DNA of 64,000 nt, from the NCBI GenBank assembly GCA_963580285.1, contig OY757013.1:135405027-135469026 (forward strand). Reading direction: 5' to 3'. A model generated the notes under the pieces. That model was given only the letters and a program-made list of their open reading frames with translations, had not been told where the DNA came from and ran no database searches. Below, piece by piece: positions 41,211-49,784 of the stretch. Within the stretch, counting starts at the first letter, position 1, and every line of letters begins with the position of its first letter. The translations under genes and the position numbers were made by a program. Source of the stretch: Lucinisca nassula. Lineage: Eukaryota; Mollusca; Bivalvia; Lucinida; Lucinidae.

Positions 41211-41640
41211 TCTTACTATCAACAGCTCATATTTTGCCATACTCTTATGCCATAAAAATTGCAGAATAATTAAATGGATAGCTTTTCGAAACCATTAACC
41301 ATTGTATTTCATTTTCCACTAGATATAATATTTAGGGACAGAAATACAATGTATTACAAAAGTAATGGACAGATGAAATAAAAAACAAAAAAATATAAAC
41401 AGGACTATGATGAAAAATTTGGACTTGCCCTCATGGCAGCTGGGCAATGGATTTGTCAGGCCCTGCTTATTAGAAGTTCTCATTTAGAAGTGCATTAAAG
41501 TAGTTGCCTGAGCTAGAGTTTAGAATCTGTCTAGCACTTTAATCATTTCATATTTTTATAGCTAATAAAACCTCTTTGATAGATATCAGCAATGCATGCA
41601 TCTAATGTATCAGGAAGTCTATACAAATCATTGTGTCACA
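41211..41640. other. No recognised feature
   Basis: AT-rich stretch between two F SINE pieces. No gene or repeat identified. Confidence 0.4.
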
Positions 41641-41740
41641 CCCTGCCATCCAACGATACCAGTGTATATGTATGGACAGTCAGACTCACACCACTCTGCC
41701 TGGGGAGGCTTAGATCCTCTAAGCAGTTTACAAGTAGTTT

Positions 41741-42270
41741 CACCACAAAAAAAAGCCTATATAATCCTGCGCCCCTTGAATCCTAATAGTACAACTTTGG
41801 TTTACAGTGCGAAAACCTTATGTCTCGTTTTTCCCTCTAAAATATAGATTGTGACGGGCCTCCTTGGCCTAGTGGATAAGAGCGCTCACTCTTAATCATT
41901 AGATCTCTCACCACTGTGGTTCGAGCCTCACTCGGGTCACATGTGGGACGCCAAGTTCGTCTGCAATGGTACATGTAGGGCAGGTAGTTTTTCTCTGGGT
42001 ACTCCGGTTTTCGTCCACCTCTGATTACAATCGGCTCGATATGAGTGAAATAATCTTAAAATCAAACCCCCACCATAGATTGTGGGAACTGGTTAGAACC
42101 ACCTCAATGAGGCGGTTCTAACTTGTACCAACAATCTATATTTTGAGTCGAATTAAGAAAAACATCACACTGTTCCATCGTGAAATTTTCAGTTTTTTTT
42201 TGTTTTTTTTTTTTTGGTTTTTTTTTTTTCGGCGTTTAAGTTTACATTGTATTTGTATAGGCATGTTAGG
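41741..42270. mobile_element. P MITE split by a tRNA-SINE
   Basis: The left end is degenerate (AAAAAGCCTATATAATCCTG). The palindrome is at 42075-42137 (ACTGGTTAGAACCACCTCAA / TTGAGGCGGTTCTAACTTG region). A T-rich section (42193-42230) and TTTGTATAGGCATGTTAGGTG close it. The SINE at 41865-42066 entered at ATAGATTGTG. Confidence 0.72.
41865..42066 (+). mobile_element. tRNA-derived SINE, 10-bp duplication
   Basis: CCTTGGCCTAGTGGATAAGA (A-box) and GTGGTTCGAGCCTC (B-box) form the head. The body is GTAGTTTTTCTCTGGGTACT, CCGGTTTTCGTCCACCTCTG and GCTCGATATGAGTGAAATAA. The flanks ATAGATTGTG (about 41847-41856 before and 42067-42076 after) make the duplication. The head start could be a few bases earlier. 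Confidence 0.82.
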
Positions 42271-42655
42271 TGCTGTTGATTTCGCTTTACCGGGAAACTC
42301 CATGCAGCCAAATATATTTCTCCTGGTGTAAAAATAATGTTGAATCAAATAATATTTAATCTGGTGTTATTCTTATCTTTTGCCAAGGCCTGACCCAAAA
42401 TGATTGTCGCTTTATTGCTTGGACAGCCAAAAAAAGAAAGAAAATACTATCAATTACCCAGAATCTCCCCTAAGAACACATATCTTCCCATCTATAGTTT
42501 CTATCTTGGCCCCTTGATTTCCCCTAAAAACTTGTGGAATGTGTAAAAAGCAAAAATATGAGTGATCCCTACCATAATTACATCAACAACAGCGTGATTA
42601 CTGTGTAGGCAGCTCCATCCTGCCAAACCTGGAGTGTATGTAATTTACACCAGGA
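42271..42655. other. Unclassified, with Y motif
   Basis: The Y motif is at 42594-42655 (GATTACTGTGTAGGC, GGAGTGTATGTAATTTACAC). The rest has no recognised feature. Confidence 0.4.
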
Positions 42656-42662
42656 GTGTTTT

Positions 42663-42925
42663 GCTTGATTTGAGGTTTAACATCCCCATCAACTCTTTAT
42701 AGAGACATTGCTTCTAATTTTATGGGACTTTTACCCCCGAGATGGAGATGAAATGATCTCTCAAGCCCTGTCACCCAACAAAACCAATAGGGTTTATAAG
42801 CATGAATGTTCTGACAAACACCACTTTGCCTGGGCCGGGGCAGACTTAGATCCTCTAAGTGGAGTACTCGTCTGCATACAAGCATCTTGCACCCCATCAA
42901 TTTCTTCAAGCCCTGATGGTCAGAT
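42663..42925 (-). mobile_element. F SINE
   Basis: GCTTGATTTGAGGTTTAACA, GGGACTTTTACCC, TCTCAAGCCCTGTCACCCAA, ACCAATAGGGTTTATAAGCA, CTTAGATCCTCTAAGTGGAG and ATTTCTTCAAGCCCTGATGG. Moderately diverged. Confidence 0.8.
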
Positions 42926-43490
42926 TAAGTTGTGTAAAGCCTTGAAAACATGATCTTGCACATGCAGATGTGCCATTTTCGCAGAACTTTTCAATTTTTC
43001 TCAAAATAAGAAAAATCTGAAGATTTCCATAGTCGAGACTGAGTTTAAACTAGCCAATTGCACAAATATTTTATATCTCAACTCACGGCATCTAACAACA
43101 TTGCAGAAAAACTACTCTTTTAGTGTGCAGTGTTGGGCGACAAAATTGGTAGTTCCATTTCAAGGGGTATCCCTTTGTCCTGTTTGTTAAAAATTCCGAG
43201 ATCAATTTTCATTGCAGATAGTTGGTAGGGAAAGTGTTGCAATGTCTGTGATTGTCAATGGTGGCTTTGACAAAGTCACACATAAGAGCTATCAAAACTT
43301 AATGTAAGCAATGTTACTGGATTGCATTGTAGATATATTTTTTTTACCCATATTTTGACTTTTTACACATTCACTAAGTTTACTGGACAAATCAAAGGGC
43401 TAACTACAAACCCTGTGATACTGAATTAGTCACATCTATATTCTGATAAAGAATTTTCAGTGCCTGTGCAGGTTTTAGATGCCGTCATTT
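42926..43490. other. No recognised feature
   Basis: About 560 bp, no gene or repeat supported. The Y motif follows at 43493-43540. Confidence 0.4.
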
Positions 43491-43626
43491 CAGAATTACT
43501 GTGTAAGCTTTCGGGGTGTATGTAATAATGTACACCGAATGTGACGTACTTGTAACTTGTGTAAAGTGGAATCATGATTCCTGAAGAACCGTCTTTTAGA
43601 CCCATCTTACATCGCCATTGGGAGTT

Positions 43627-44172
43627 TTGTTTGTTTCATTTGATGTTTAACGTCCCAGTCAACACCATATAGGTCATTTTGATGATGTTGCTTCAAATTC
43701 TGTGTGACTTTTACCTGACATTGAGATAAAATGACATCTCAATTTGTTTGTCTGATTTGATGTTAAATGTCCCCGTCAGCAATATATGTCATTTTGGAGA
43801 CGTTGCTTCAAATTTTGTGGGACTTTTACCCGACATTGAGATGAAATGACATTTCAAGCCCTGTCGCCCAATGAAACTTATAGGGTTTATGGGCTTGGAC
43901 TGTCCGACTCGCTCCACGTTCCCTGGACAGGCTTAGATCCTCTAAGTGGGTAACCAGTACTTGTGTGCGGTCGGATTCAGCTCTGCGTGAAATTACATCT
44001 CAAGCCTTGTATCCCAATGAAACCAATACGGTTTATAAGCATGGACGGTCTGACTCGCACCACTTTCCCTGGGCAGGCATAGATCCTCTAAGCGGTTAAC
44101 CAGGCAGTACTCCTGTGTGGTCGGTTTCAGTCATGCAGCCCATCTATTTCTTCAAGCCTCGATGGGCGGGGG
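43627..44172 (-). mobile_element. Nested pair of F SINEs
   Basis: The outer copy starts TTTGTTTGTTTCATTTGATG (43627) and reaches TGACATCTCAA (43741). A second, 5'-truncated F copy (about 43742-43988, ending GCTCTGCGTGAAAT) intervenes. The outer copy then resumes at ACATCTCAAGCCTTGTATCC and ends ATTTCTTCAAGCCTCGATGG-GCGGGGGCC. ACATCTCAA on both sides of the inner copy looks like its target duplication. Confidence 0.8.
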
Positions 44173-44187
44173 CCACTTCGGAGATAG

Positions 44188-44205
44188 AGACAGACAGACA
44201 GACAA

Positions 44206-44265
<60 letters not shown>

Positions 44266-44273
44266 TGACAGAC

Positions 44274-44340
<67 letters not shown>

Positions 44341-44356
44341 ATTCTGATAGATAGAA
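44188..44356. repeat. (GATA)n/(GACA)n microsatellite
   Basis: About 35 GATA units with GACA interruptions at 44190-44200 and 44264-44275. Frames through it give poly-YLSI and are not genes. It directly follows the 5' end of an F SINE. Confidence 0.97.
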
Positions 44357-44408
44357 CATGGTACATTTCTATCTCTTGAACAAAAATAGTAACTCTTCCC
44401 TACCCAAC

Positions 44409-44520
44409 AGATGTATATGTTCAGCGCAAAGTAAGAATCGGTACAATTCTAGAATTGTCTTGCGCAAAGTAGGAATTCCTACTTTGTTGCGCAATTCTAG
44501 AAATTTGGAATTAGGGATTA
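44409..44520. repeat. U palindromic repeat, copy 1
   Basis: CGCAAAGTAAGAATCGGTAC, AATTCTAGAATTGT, TTGCGCAAAGTAGGAATTCC and TACTTTGTTGCGCAATTCTA form nested palindromes. The same words make up 45843-46056. Confidence 0.7.
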
Positions 44521-44639
44521 TCTGGGATAAAGAAACGTTTAAAAAAACGCCATGCCCGCCATTAAGCTGGATTTAGCGCATGTCTTTGTTGTGGATGTTA
44601 CTTCAGCAGGATACGAGTTAAAAGGTCACTACAAGTTAC

Positions 44640-44905
44640 GATCTAAATATATCTGTCTGAATGATATATGTAGCTGGTATGTTGGCTAGCACGTCAGATT
44701 CACAATTATCTGAGTAATCCGGAGGTCGTGAGTGCAAATCCCGGCTCGGCCACTTTCTTTCGTAGATATTTGGTTCTCTCCCCACCGCTGATTCAAGTAG
44801 GACAGGTTTCAGCTACTGTCTAGGGAAAGAGCACTGAGTACCGGTTAGCCGCTTAGAAGGTCTAAGCCTGCCCAGAAACTGTGAGGTTACCTGATCAATT
44901 ATGCA
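44640..44905 (+). mobile_element. tRNA-derived SINE with F-type core
   Basis: The head has TGTTGGCTAGCACGTCAGAT (A-box region) and GGTCGTGAGTGCAAATCCCG (B-box). The body has GTTCTCTCCCCACCGCTGAT. Its later part, GTACCGGTTAGCCGCTTAGA and GGTCTAAGCCTGCCCAGAAA, matches the middle of family F (GTACTGGTAAACCGCTTAGA). Sharing of this core between differently headed SINEs is visible in this window. Confidence 0.7.
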
Positions 44906-45150
44906 TGAAATGGCCACTTGTGTAAGATCTTTTAGTTTTCACTTGTTAGATATCAAAACAGGGAAAAATGGGAAATCAACCTAAAATGCGTAATAAACTA
45001 CTGATGAAGTTGGAAAATTTAATAAGCAACAGAAGTAAAAATAAATAATAATAATAATATCGGCAAAAATAAAATGCATTTCAAAACAAATTCAAGTGTA
45101 CCCAGCCATCAAGAAATCATTACCAGCACTGGACTAATGAGCATCTGCCT
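44906..45150. other. No recognised feature
   Basis: GGCCACTTGTGTAAGATCTT at 44912-44931 resembles a Q-element edge. Otherwise unclassified, with short (AAT)n at 45043-45058. Confidence 0.35.
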
Positions 45151-45152
45151 AT

Positions 45153-45343
45153 GATATCAGCGGCGTCACGCATAAAAGTTACTTAGCGTATATCCGTAAA
45201 TTGATCACATGAATGCACATGCGCAGAGTCTCACTGAGGCCAGATATTTGATTCTTTGTCTGAACCTTCCTCTAGTCCCATACATTCTTCATGCGTACAG
45301 CGAAGGCTCTTAGGACCTTTTATGCGTGATGCCGCTCATATTC
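45153..45343. mobile_element. N MITE with 25-bp terminal inverted repeats
   Basis: GATATCAGCGGCGTCACGCA at left and TGCGTGATGCCGCTCATATT at right, continuing inward as TAAAAG / CTTTTA. About 190 bp, no coding capacity. Only one copy in the window. Confidence 0.75.
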
Positions 45344-45842
45344 TTTTAAGAAAATTAAAGTGGAATGTCCATGAGATAAAAGCGAAGCTTGGACTACATT
45401 TTATAAAGTGATATTTACCACCAGGGATCAGTTTCCATATGAATGTGATAAAATCCCGTAATAATATTTTACTATTCTTACTTTGTCAGGAAGGACATGT
45501 ATCTTAGCGGATTTGGTTGCCACTTTTTGTAATATTATAAATTTTGCAAGTCTCGCTACTTATGGCATCTCCTTCCTGATTTCCGGGACTTCCGAGGGGT
45601 GTGGGCCATGTTTGGTGATGTTGGCTCGGTGGGGGACGCCTATAAGTTCTTGCCTGATGCCTCCAGTTGACCCGTCTCATGAGCTACGTCGGTCGGTGTG
45701 TGCTCGGAGGGGGATGTGCTGTTTGCCGGGTCTTGTCCATCATCCCTTGCGGTTTCAAAACTTTGGGGTTTAGACACACTGATGAAGATTAAATATCAGA
45801 AAGGTCTCTGTGTCACTAACTTTGGTATAGTTACGCATTAAT
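45344..45842. other. Unclassified, partly GC-rich
   Basis: A 96-codon frame (45483-45773) crosses a locally GC-richer block (45590-45740). I recognise no domain in it, and it has no repeat homology in the window. It could be a fossil exon or a repeat edge, but I would not call it a gene. Confidence 0.35.
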
Positions 45843-46056
45843 TTGTCCCGATTCCCACTTTGCGCAGAGGCAATTCCGATACTGTAATTGCGCAAGGTAG
45901 GAATTCTCACTTTGTCCTGATTCCCACTTTGCGCAGAGACAATGCCGGAATTGTATTGCGCAAGGTAGGAATTCTCACTTTGCGCAACAAAGTGAGAATT
46001 CTTACTTTGCGCAGGACAATTCTAGAATTGTACCGATTCTTACTTTGCGCAGAACA
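45843..46056. repeat. U palindromic repeat, copy 2
   Basis: Alternating blocks GATTCCCACTTTGCGCAGAG, TTGCGCAAGGTAGGAATTCT and CACTTTGCGCAACAAAGTG, then GGACAATTCTAGAATTGTAC. Multiple self-complementary words are interleaved so that the strand can fold in several ways. Confidence 0.7.
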
Positions 46057-46057
46057 T

Positions 46058-46131
46058 ATATATGCAACTGCAGTTTTCAAAATTAATACTGGTAGAGTGC
46101 AACTGCAGTTTTCAAAAATAATACTGGTTCT
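46058..46131 (+). repeat. Short tandem duplication
   Basis: GCAACTGCAGTTTTCAAAAT-AATACTGG occurs twice (46064 and 46098) separated by TAGAGT. The second copy supplies the target site of the following F SINE. Confidence 0.8.
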
Positions 46132-46338
46132 TTTGTTTGTTTGATTTGAGGTTTAACTTCCCCGTCAACACTGTAAAGGTCATTTTGCTTCCAATTTTGT
46201 GGGACTTTTAGCCGACACTGAGATGAAATGACATCTCAAGCCTTGTCGCACCGCTTTACCTGGGCAGGCTTAGATCCTCTAAGCGGTTTACCAGTACTCG
46301 TGTGCGGGTCGGATTCAGCTCTGCATGGAAGCATCATG
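46132..46338 (-). mobile_element. F SINE, deleted and truncated, 13-bp duplication
   Basis: TTTGTTTGTTTGATTTGAGG starts it. Internal deletions remove the GGAGACGT and CCCAATGAAACC sections, and it stops at GAAGCATCATG, so the 5' end is missing. The perfect duplication TAATACTGGTTCT is at 46119-46131 and 46339-46351. Because the duplication is intact, the source copy may already have been internally deleted. Confidence 0.92.
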
Positions 46339-46351
46339 TAATACTGGTTCT

Positions 46352-46822
46352 ACTAAAGACAAATACCATTCTCTGGGCGGAGTGATTTTAATCCCCCCCA
46401 CCCACCCCGAGAATCTTTGATTCGGGGGCATATAGTATTTGCCTTGTCTGTTTGTTTGTTTGTCTGCCTGTCCATCACAAAAACTTTAACCTTGATCATA
46501 ACTTCAAAAGCATTTGACCTAGCCCCATGAAACTTCACACACTTATTCACCATCACAAGGGCTACATTCTGACCAAGGGCCATAACTCTGTTGTCATTTT
46601 AAATTTGTTGCTGTCGTTGTTCAGTCTAGGACCACCTTTGAGACTGTTAAACTTTAGAACAGTCCAAAAGGAGATCTTAATATAGAAATTTTACGGAACT
46701 ACTGCATATGTCCATTTAGAAAATCTTTTCATTTCAAAAAGACCCACCTAATATAGAATACACAAAATGGGAGGTTTATAAGCATCAAAACAGTTGGTTG
46801 CAGTTAGGTCGCACCTATTTCA

Positions 46823-46828
<6 letters not shown>
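46352..46828. other. Possible satellite-like fragment and unclassified DNA
   Basis: 46440-46600 (GTTTGTTTGTCTGCCTGTCC, ATCACAAAAACTTTAACCTT, CATAACTTCAAAAGCATTTG, GGGCCATAACTCTG) has the flavour of the dispersed sequences in element B but is single here. No gene supported. Confidence 0.4.

Positions 46829-46876
<48 letters not shown>
46829..46876. repeat. (ATT)n microsatellite
   Basis: About 16 ATT units, perfect. Confidence 0.95.
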
Positions 46877-46894
46877 GGATATATGCTTGGGTAT

Positions 46895-47065
46895 TTAATG
46901 TGAAAGTAACTGTTCTTTTGGCTTTCCACTTGTGATGTTTTCATTAAGGTTTGGTTATTTCATATTCGTGTTTCTTTTCGTTTGGTGTCTGTGATTGGAG
47001 GTGTTTGGTAGTTGTATCGATTCCTGATCAGTGTCTTCACTTCTGCTTTGAATCAAATATGATAG
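46895..47065 (-). repeat. Family M 5' fragment
   Basis: GTAACTGTTCTTTTGGCTTT, CCACTTGTGATG, TCGTTTGGTGTCTGTGATTG and CGATTCCTGATCAGTGTCTT correspond to reverse M. Confidence 0.72.
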
Positions 47066-47455
47066 ATACTCGTTTTAAACGACTACACGGGACGTTCCTG
47101 GCGAGCTGCAGAAAATATGTTCCATGCAGAAATAAGGAAAGTACAACAGGGTGTCTTCAGAAACAAAACTTATTTGCACACCATCAACTGTCATTCGTGG
47201 CTTTAAACTGGCAGTTTTGTGATGAAAATCAGGGATAATTGTCTTGTTAGTACTCTTTACATATGTCAGATGCTCGTTCTAATCGTCTTAGAACATAACT
47301 AAGAGAACGTATATTTACTCTAGCAGTCCAAATGTTTTTCCCAAGATGAAATATACTTCTACAAGGGTACAATTAACCATCCTTGTAACGCCAGAATGCC
47401 GCTAAAGCCTTCCGCTATAAGAATCCCAGAGTAAGGAGTAGAATAATAGGTGATA
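47066..47455. other. No recognised feature
   Basis: About 390 bp. No gene or repeat supported. Confidence 0.4.
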
Positions 47456-47456
47456 A

Positions 47457-47762
47457 AGCACTAAAACACGCCTATTTAATTCTGGGCGCCTTGAACCCCC
47501 ACTTCTATAAAGTAAAACTGGGATTTACAGAGGCAAACCTTATTTTTCCTATTTCTGCTCAATAATATAGATTGTGGGTACTCGTTAGAACCCCCACGAC
47601 GAGGCGTCTCTAAAGTATGGAGTCGATGAGGCGGTTCTAACGTGTACCAACAATCTATATTTAGAGCAGAAATAGGAACAAATACTCAGTTTTTGTCTTT
47701 TTTTTTTTTTTTCGGTGGTGAAATTTACAATGTATTTGTATAGACCTCTTTTCATAATGTTA
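47457..47762 (+). mobile_element. P foldback MITE with expanded stem
   Basis: Termini are CACTAAAACACGCCTATTTA and TGTATAGACCTCTTTTCATAATG. The stem (47576-47650) holds an extra segment between arms (CGACGAGGCGTCTCTAAAGT) that is itself a partial stem copy. Confidence 0.78.
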
Positions 47763-47794
47763 GTTACGCCAAGAAACATTGCTTTTTCTTTGAT

Positions 47795-48042
47795 AAGAGG
47801 TTAACCTGCCCGTAAACCCTGTATAGGTTCTTTTGGAGACATTGCTTCCAATTTTGTGGGACGGTCGCCCAATGAAACCAAAAGGGTTTATTAGCATGGA
47901 CGGTCCGCCTCGCACCGCGGTTCCCTGACTGGCTTATATCCTCTAAGCGGTTTACCAGTACTAGTGTGCGGAACGGATTCAGCTCTGCGTGAAAGCATCA
48001 TGCAGCCCATATATTTCTTCAAGCCCCTATGGGCGGGGGCCT
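47795..48042 (-). mobile_element. F SINE with internal deletion
   Basis: AGAGGTTAACCTGCCCGTAA, GGAGACATTGCTTCCAATTT, then a jump to GGTCGCCCAATGAAACC, CTCTAAGCGGTTTACCAGTA, and a complete 5' end ATTTCTTCAAGCCCCTATGG and GCGGGGGCC. Confidence 0.82.
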
Positions 48043-48166
48043 GCGTTTATTATTGGAGTAAATAATTAAAATATTCCTGAATATCTCCTTTAATCCCTCT
48101 CATCTTGAGTTAAGGATTCTTTCCATTGAAACTATCGTTCTAACAAGTATGAAGAGGGAGGACTCA

Positions 48167-48403
48167 TTTTGATAACACACCCGTGCAACGTAGTGCAATT
48201 TTTCATATCTCCAAAATGCCTATTTTTCTGTTGAAAATCTGCGATAGTTTTCTTATTTATTCTTTAAACATAGGCTGTGGGTGCTCGTTAGAACCGCCTC
48301 ATTGAGGCGGTTCTGACGAGTACCCACAGCCTGTGTCTTGGAGCAAAAATAAGAAAAATAATGTTTACCCCCGTATTGTATCTGAAAAGGCGAGTTTTCG
48401 TTT
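48167..48403 (-). mobile_element. P2 foldback MITE
   Basis: TTGATAACACACCCGTGCAA opens. The stem at 48275-48330 is almost perfect (GGGTGCTCGTTAGAACCGCC / GGCGGTTCTGACGAGTACCC). CCCCGTATTGTATCTGAAAA then leads to a P-type end GGCGAGTTTTCG, so its two ends come from different subfamilies. Confidence 0.75.
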
Positions 48404-48448
48404 GTTTCATTTGTTTTGTGTTCGATGCTGTTTAAATCTGTGTGTCCC

Positions 48449-48733
48449 ATTACGATTGCCTATACAATGAAACCTTTCCGCCTAAAAACAATAATTCTTA
48501 GATAAAAAATTGTGATATGTTTTTCTTATTTCTGTTCAAAATATAGATTGTGTGCACTCGTTAGAACCGCCTCAATGGGGCGGTTCGCTGATAGGGCGGT
48601 TCTATCGAGTACCCACAGTCTATATTTTAGAGCAGAATTAAGAAAATAAGGTTTATCCCTGTAAACCCCAGTTTTACTAAATAAAACTGGGATCAAAGGG
48701 GGTCAAAATTATATAGTCGTGTCTTCGTGATGC
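48449..48733 (-). mobile_element. P foldback MITE
   Basis: CATTACGATTGCCTATACAA and ATATAGTCGTGTCTTCGTGATG are the ends. The stem contains an extra half-copy (GCCTCAATGGGGCGGTTCGC then TGATAGGGCGGTTCTATCGA). Confidence 0.8.
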
Positions 48734-48841
48734 AAATAAGTAAACTGAGCTGTCACTTGTTTTTGAAAGAGCTATAATTGGGCGCACCGCCTAAGCTTTT
48801 GTTGTTTGTTTTGATTTGTTTGTCTGTCTTTCCCTGATACA

Positions 48842-49150
48842 CTTTACGAAAAAACGCCTATACAAATACATTGTACATTTTACCTGTGAAAAAAATCAAA
48901 TTTTAAGATGAAAACTTGTGATATTTTTCTTATTTCTGCTCAAAATATAGATTGTGTGTACACGTTAGAACCACCTCATCGATGCGGTTCTAAGGAGTAC
49001 CCACAATCTAAATTTTAGAGCAGAAATAAGAAAAAATATGGTTTACCCCTGTAAGTAGAAAAATGATTTACACCCCTGTTAATCCCAGTTTTACAATATG
49101 AGAATAGGGTTAAACGGGGTCAAAATTATATAGGCGTGTTTCGATATGTG
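48842..49150 (-). mobile_element. P foldback MITE
   Basis: TTTACGAAAAAACGCCTATA and TATATAGGCGTGTTTCGATA are the ends. The stem is at 48955-49012 (TACACGTTAGAACCACCTCA / GATGCGGTTCTAAGGAGTAC). A segment of the right body (TTTACCCCTGTAA and GTAGAAAAATGATTTACACC) is partly duplicated. Confidence 0.8.
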
Positions 49151-49385
49151 TAGGTACAGTCTCAATAAAACCGAGTCTGCTATTTCCGTTTATTTGGTGT
49201 ATTATTGCTTCCAAAGGAACTAACTATTCAGAACTTATTTGGGTTCTAGTTCGATCAGTTACTGGTTTAATTTTTAAAATACAATGTTGTGATACCGCAG
49301 TATCTGTTTTACGTCGGGTTTAACTGCCACACAATATGCGCTGGTACATGTATGTGATATGCCTGGTTGAAACAAAGGATTGGAT
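49151..49385. other. No recognised feature
   Basis: About 235 bp. CTAGTTCGATCAGTTACTGG is also seen beside an M fragment (33898). No gene. Confidence 0.35.
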
Positions 49386-49398
49386 AAACGTATGAGCG

Positions 49399-49687
49399 CG
49401 GCCCCCGCCCAGTGGGGCTTGAAGAAATATGTGATGCTTCCACGCATAGCTGAATCCGACCCGCACACGAGCACTGGTAAACCGCTTAGAGGATCTAACC
49501 CTGCCCAGGCAATGCGGTGCGCATGAGTCGGACCGTCCATGCTTACACACCCTATTGGTTTCATTGGGCGACAGGGCTTGAGATGCCATTTTATCTCAAT
49601 GTCGGGTAAAAGTCCTACAAAATTGGAAGCAACTTCTCGAAAATGACCTTTACAGTGTTGACGGGGATGTTAAACCTCAAATCAAAC
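49399..49687 (+). mobile_element. F SINE, 13-bp duplication
   Basis: GGCCCCCGCCCAGTGGGGCT starts it and GTTAAACCTCAAATCAAAC ends it, with a small deletion after the CTTGAAGAAATAT block. The perfect duplication AAACGTATGAGCG is at 49386-49398 and 49688-49700. Confidence 0.93.
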
Positions 49688-49784
49688 AAACGTATGAGCG
49701 ACAACAAGCTTTACGAAAGATTGTGCAGTTGATCAAAGTTTCCCCTACGCGATCATGTTAACTTGCATCCCTTTTCTCAAAGTT

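Noticed and set aside
44127..44366. Poly-YLSI protein
   Set aside because: Translation of a GATA microsatellite.
45483..45773. 96-codon frame in a GC-richer block
   Set aside because: The open frame is noticeable, but no recognisable domain, no splice evidence and no second copy; I could not support a gene.
28210..49589. Frames beginning MASQALSPNETNR or MKPIGFISMGGP in F SINEs
   Set aside because: They track the SINE sequence, are interrupted in other copies and have no known domain.
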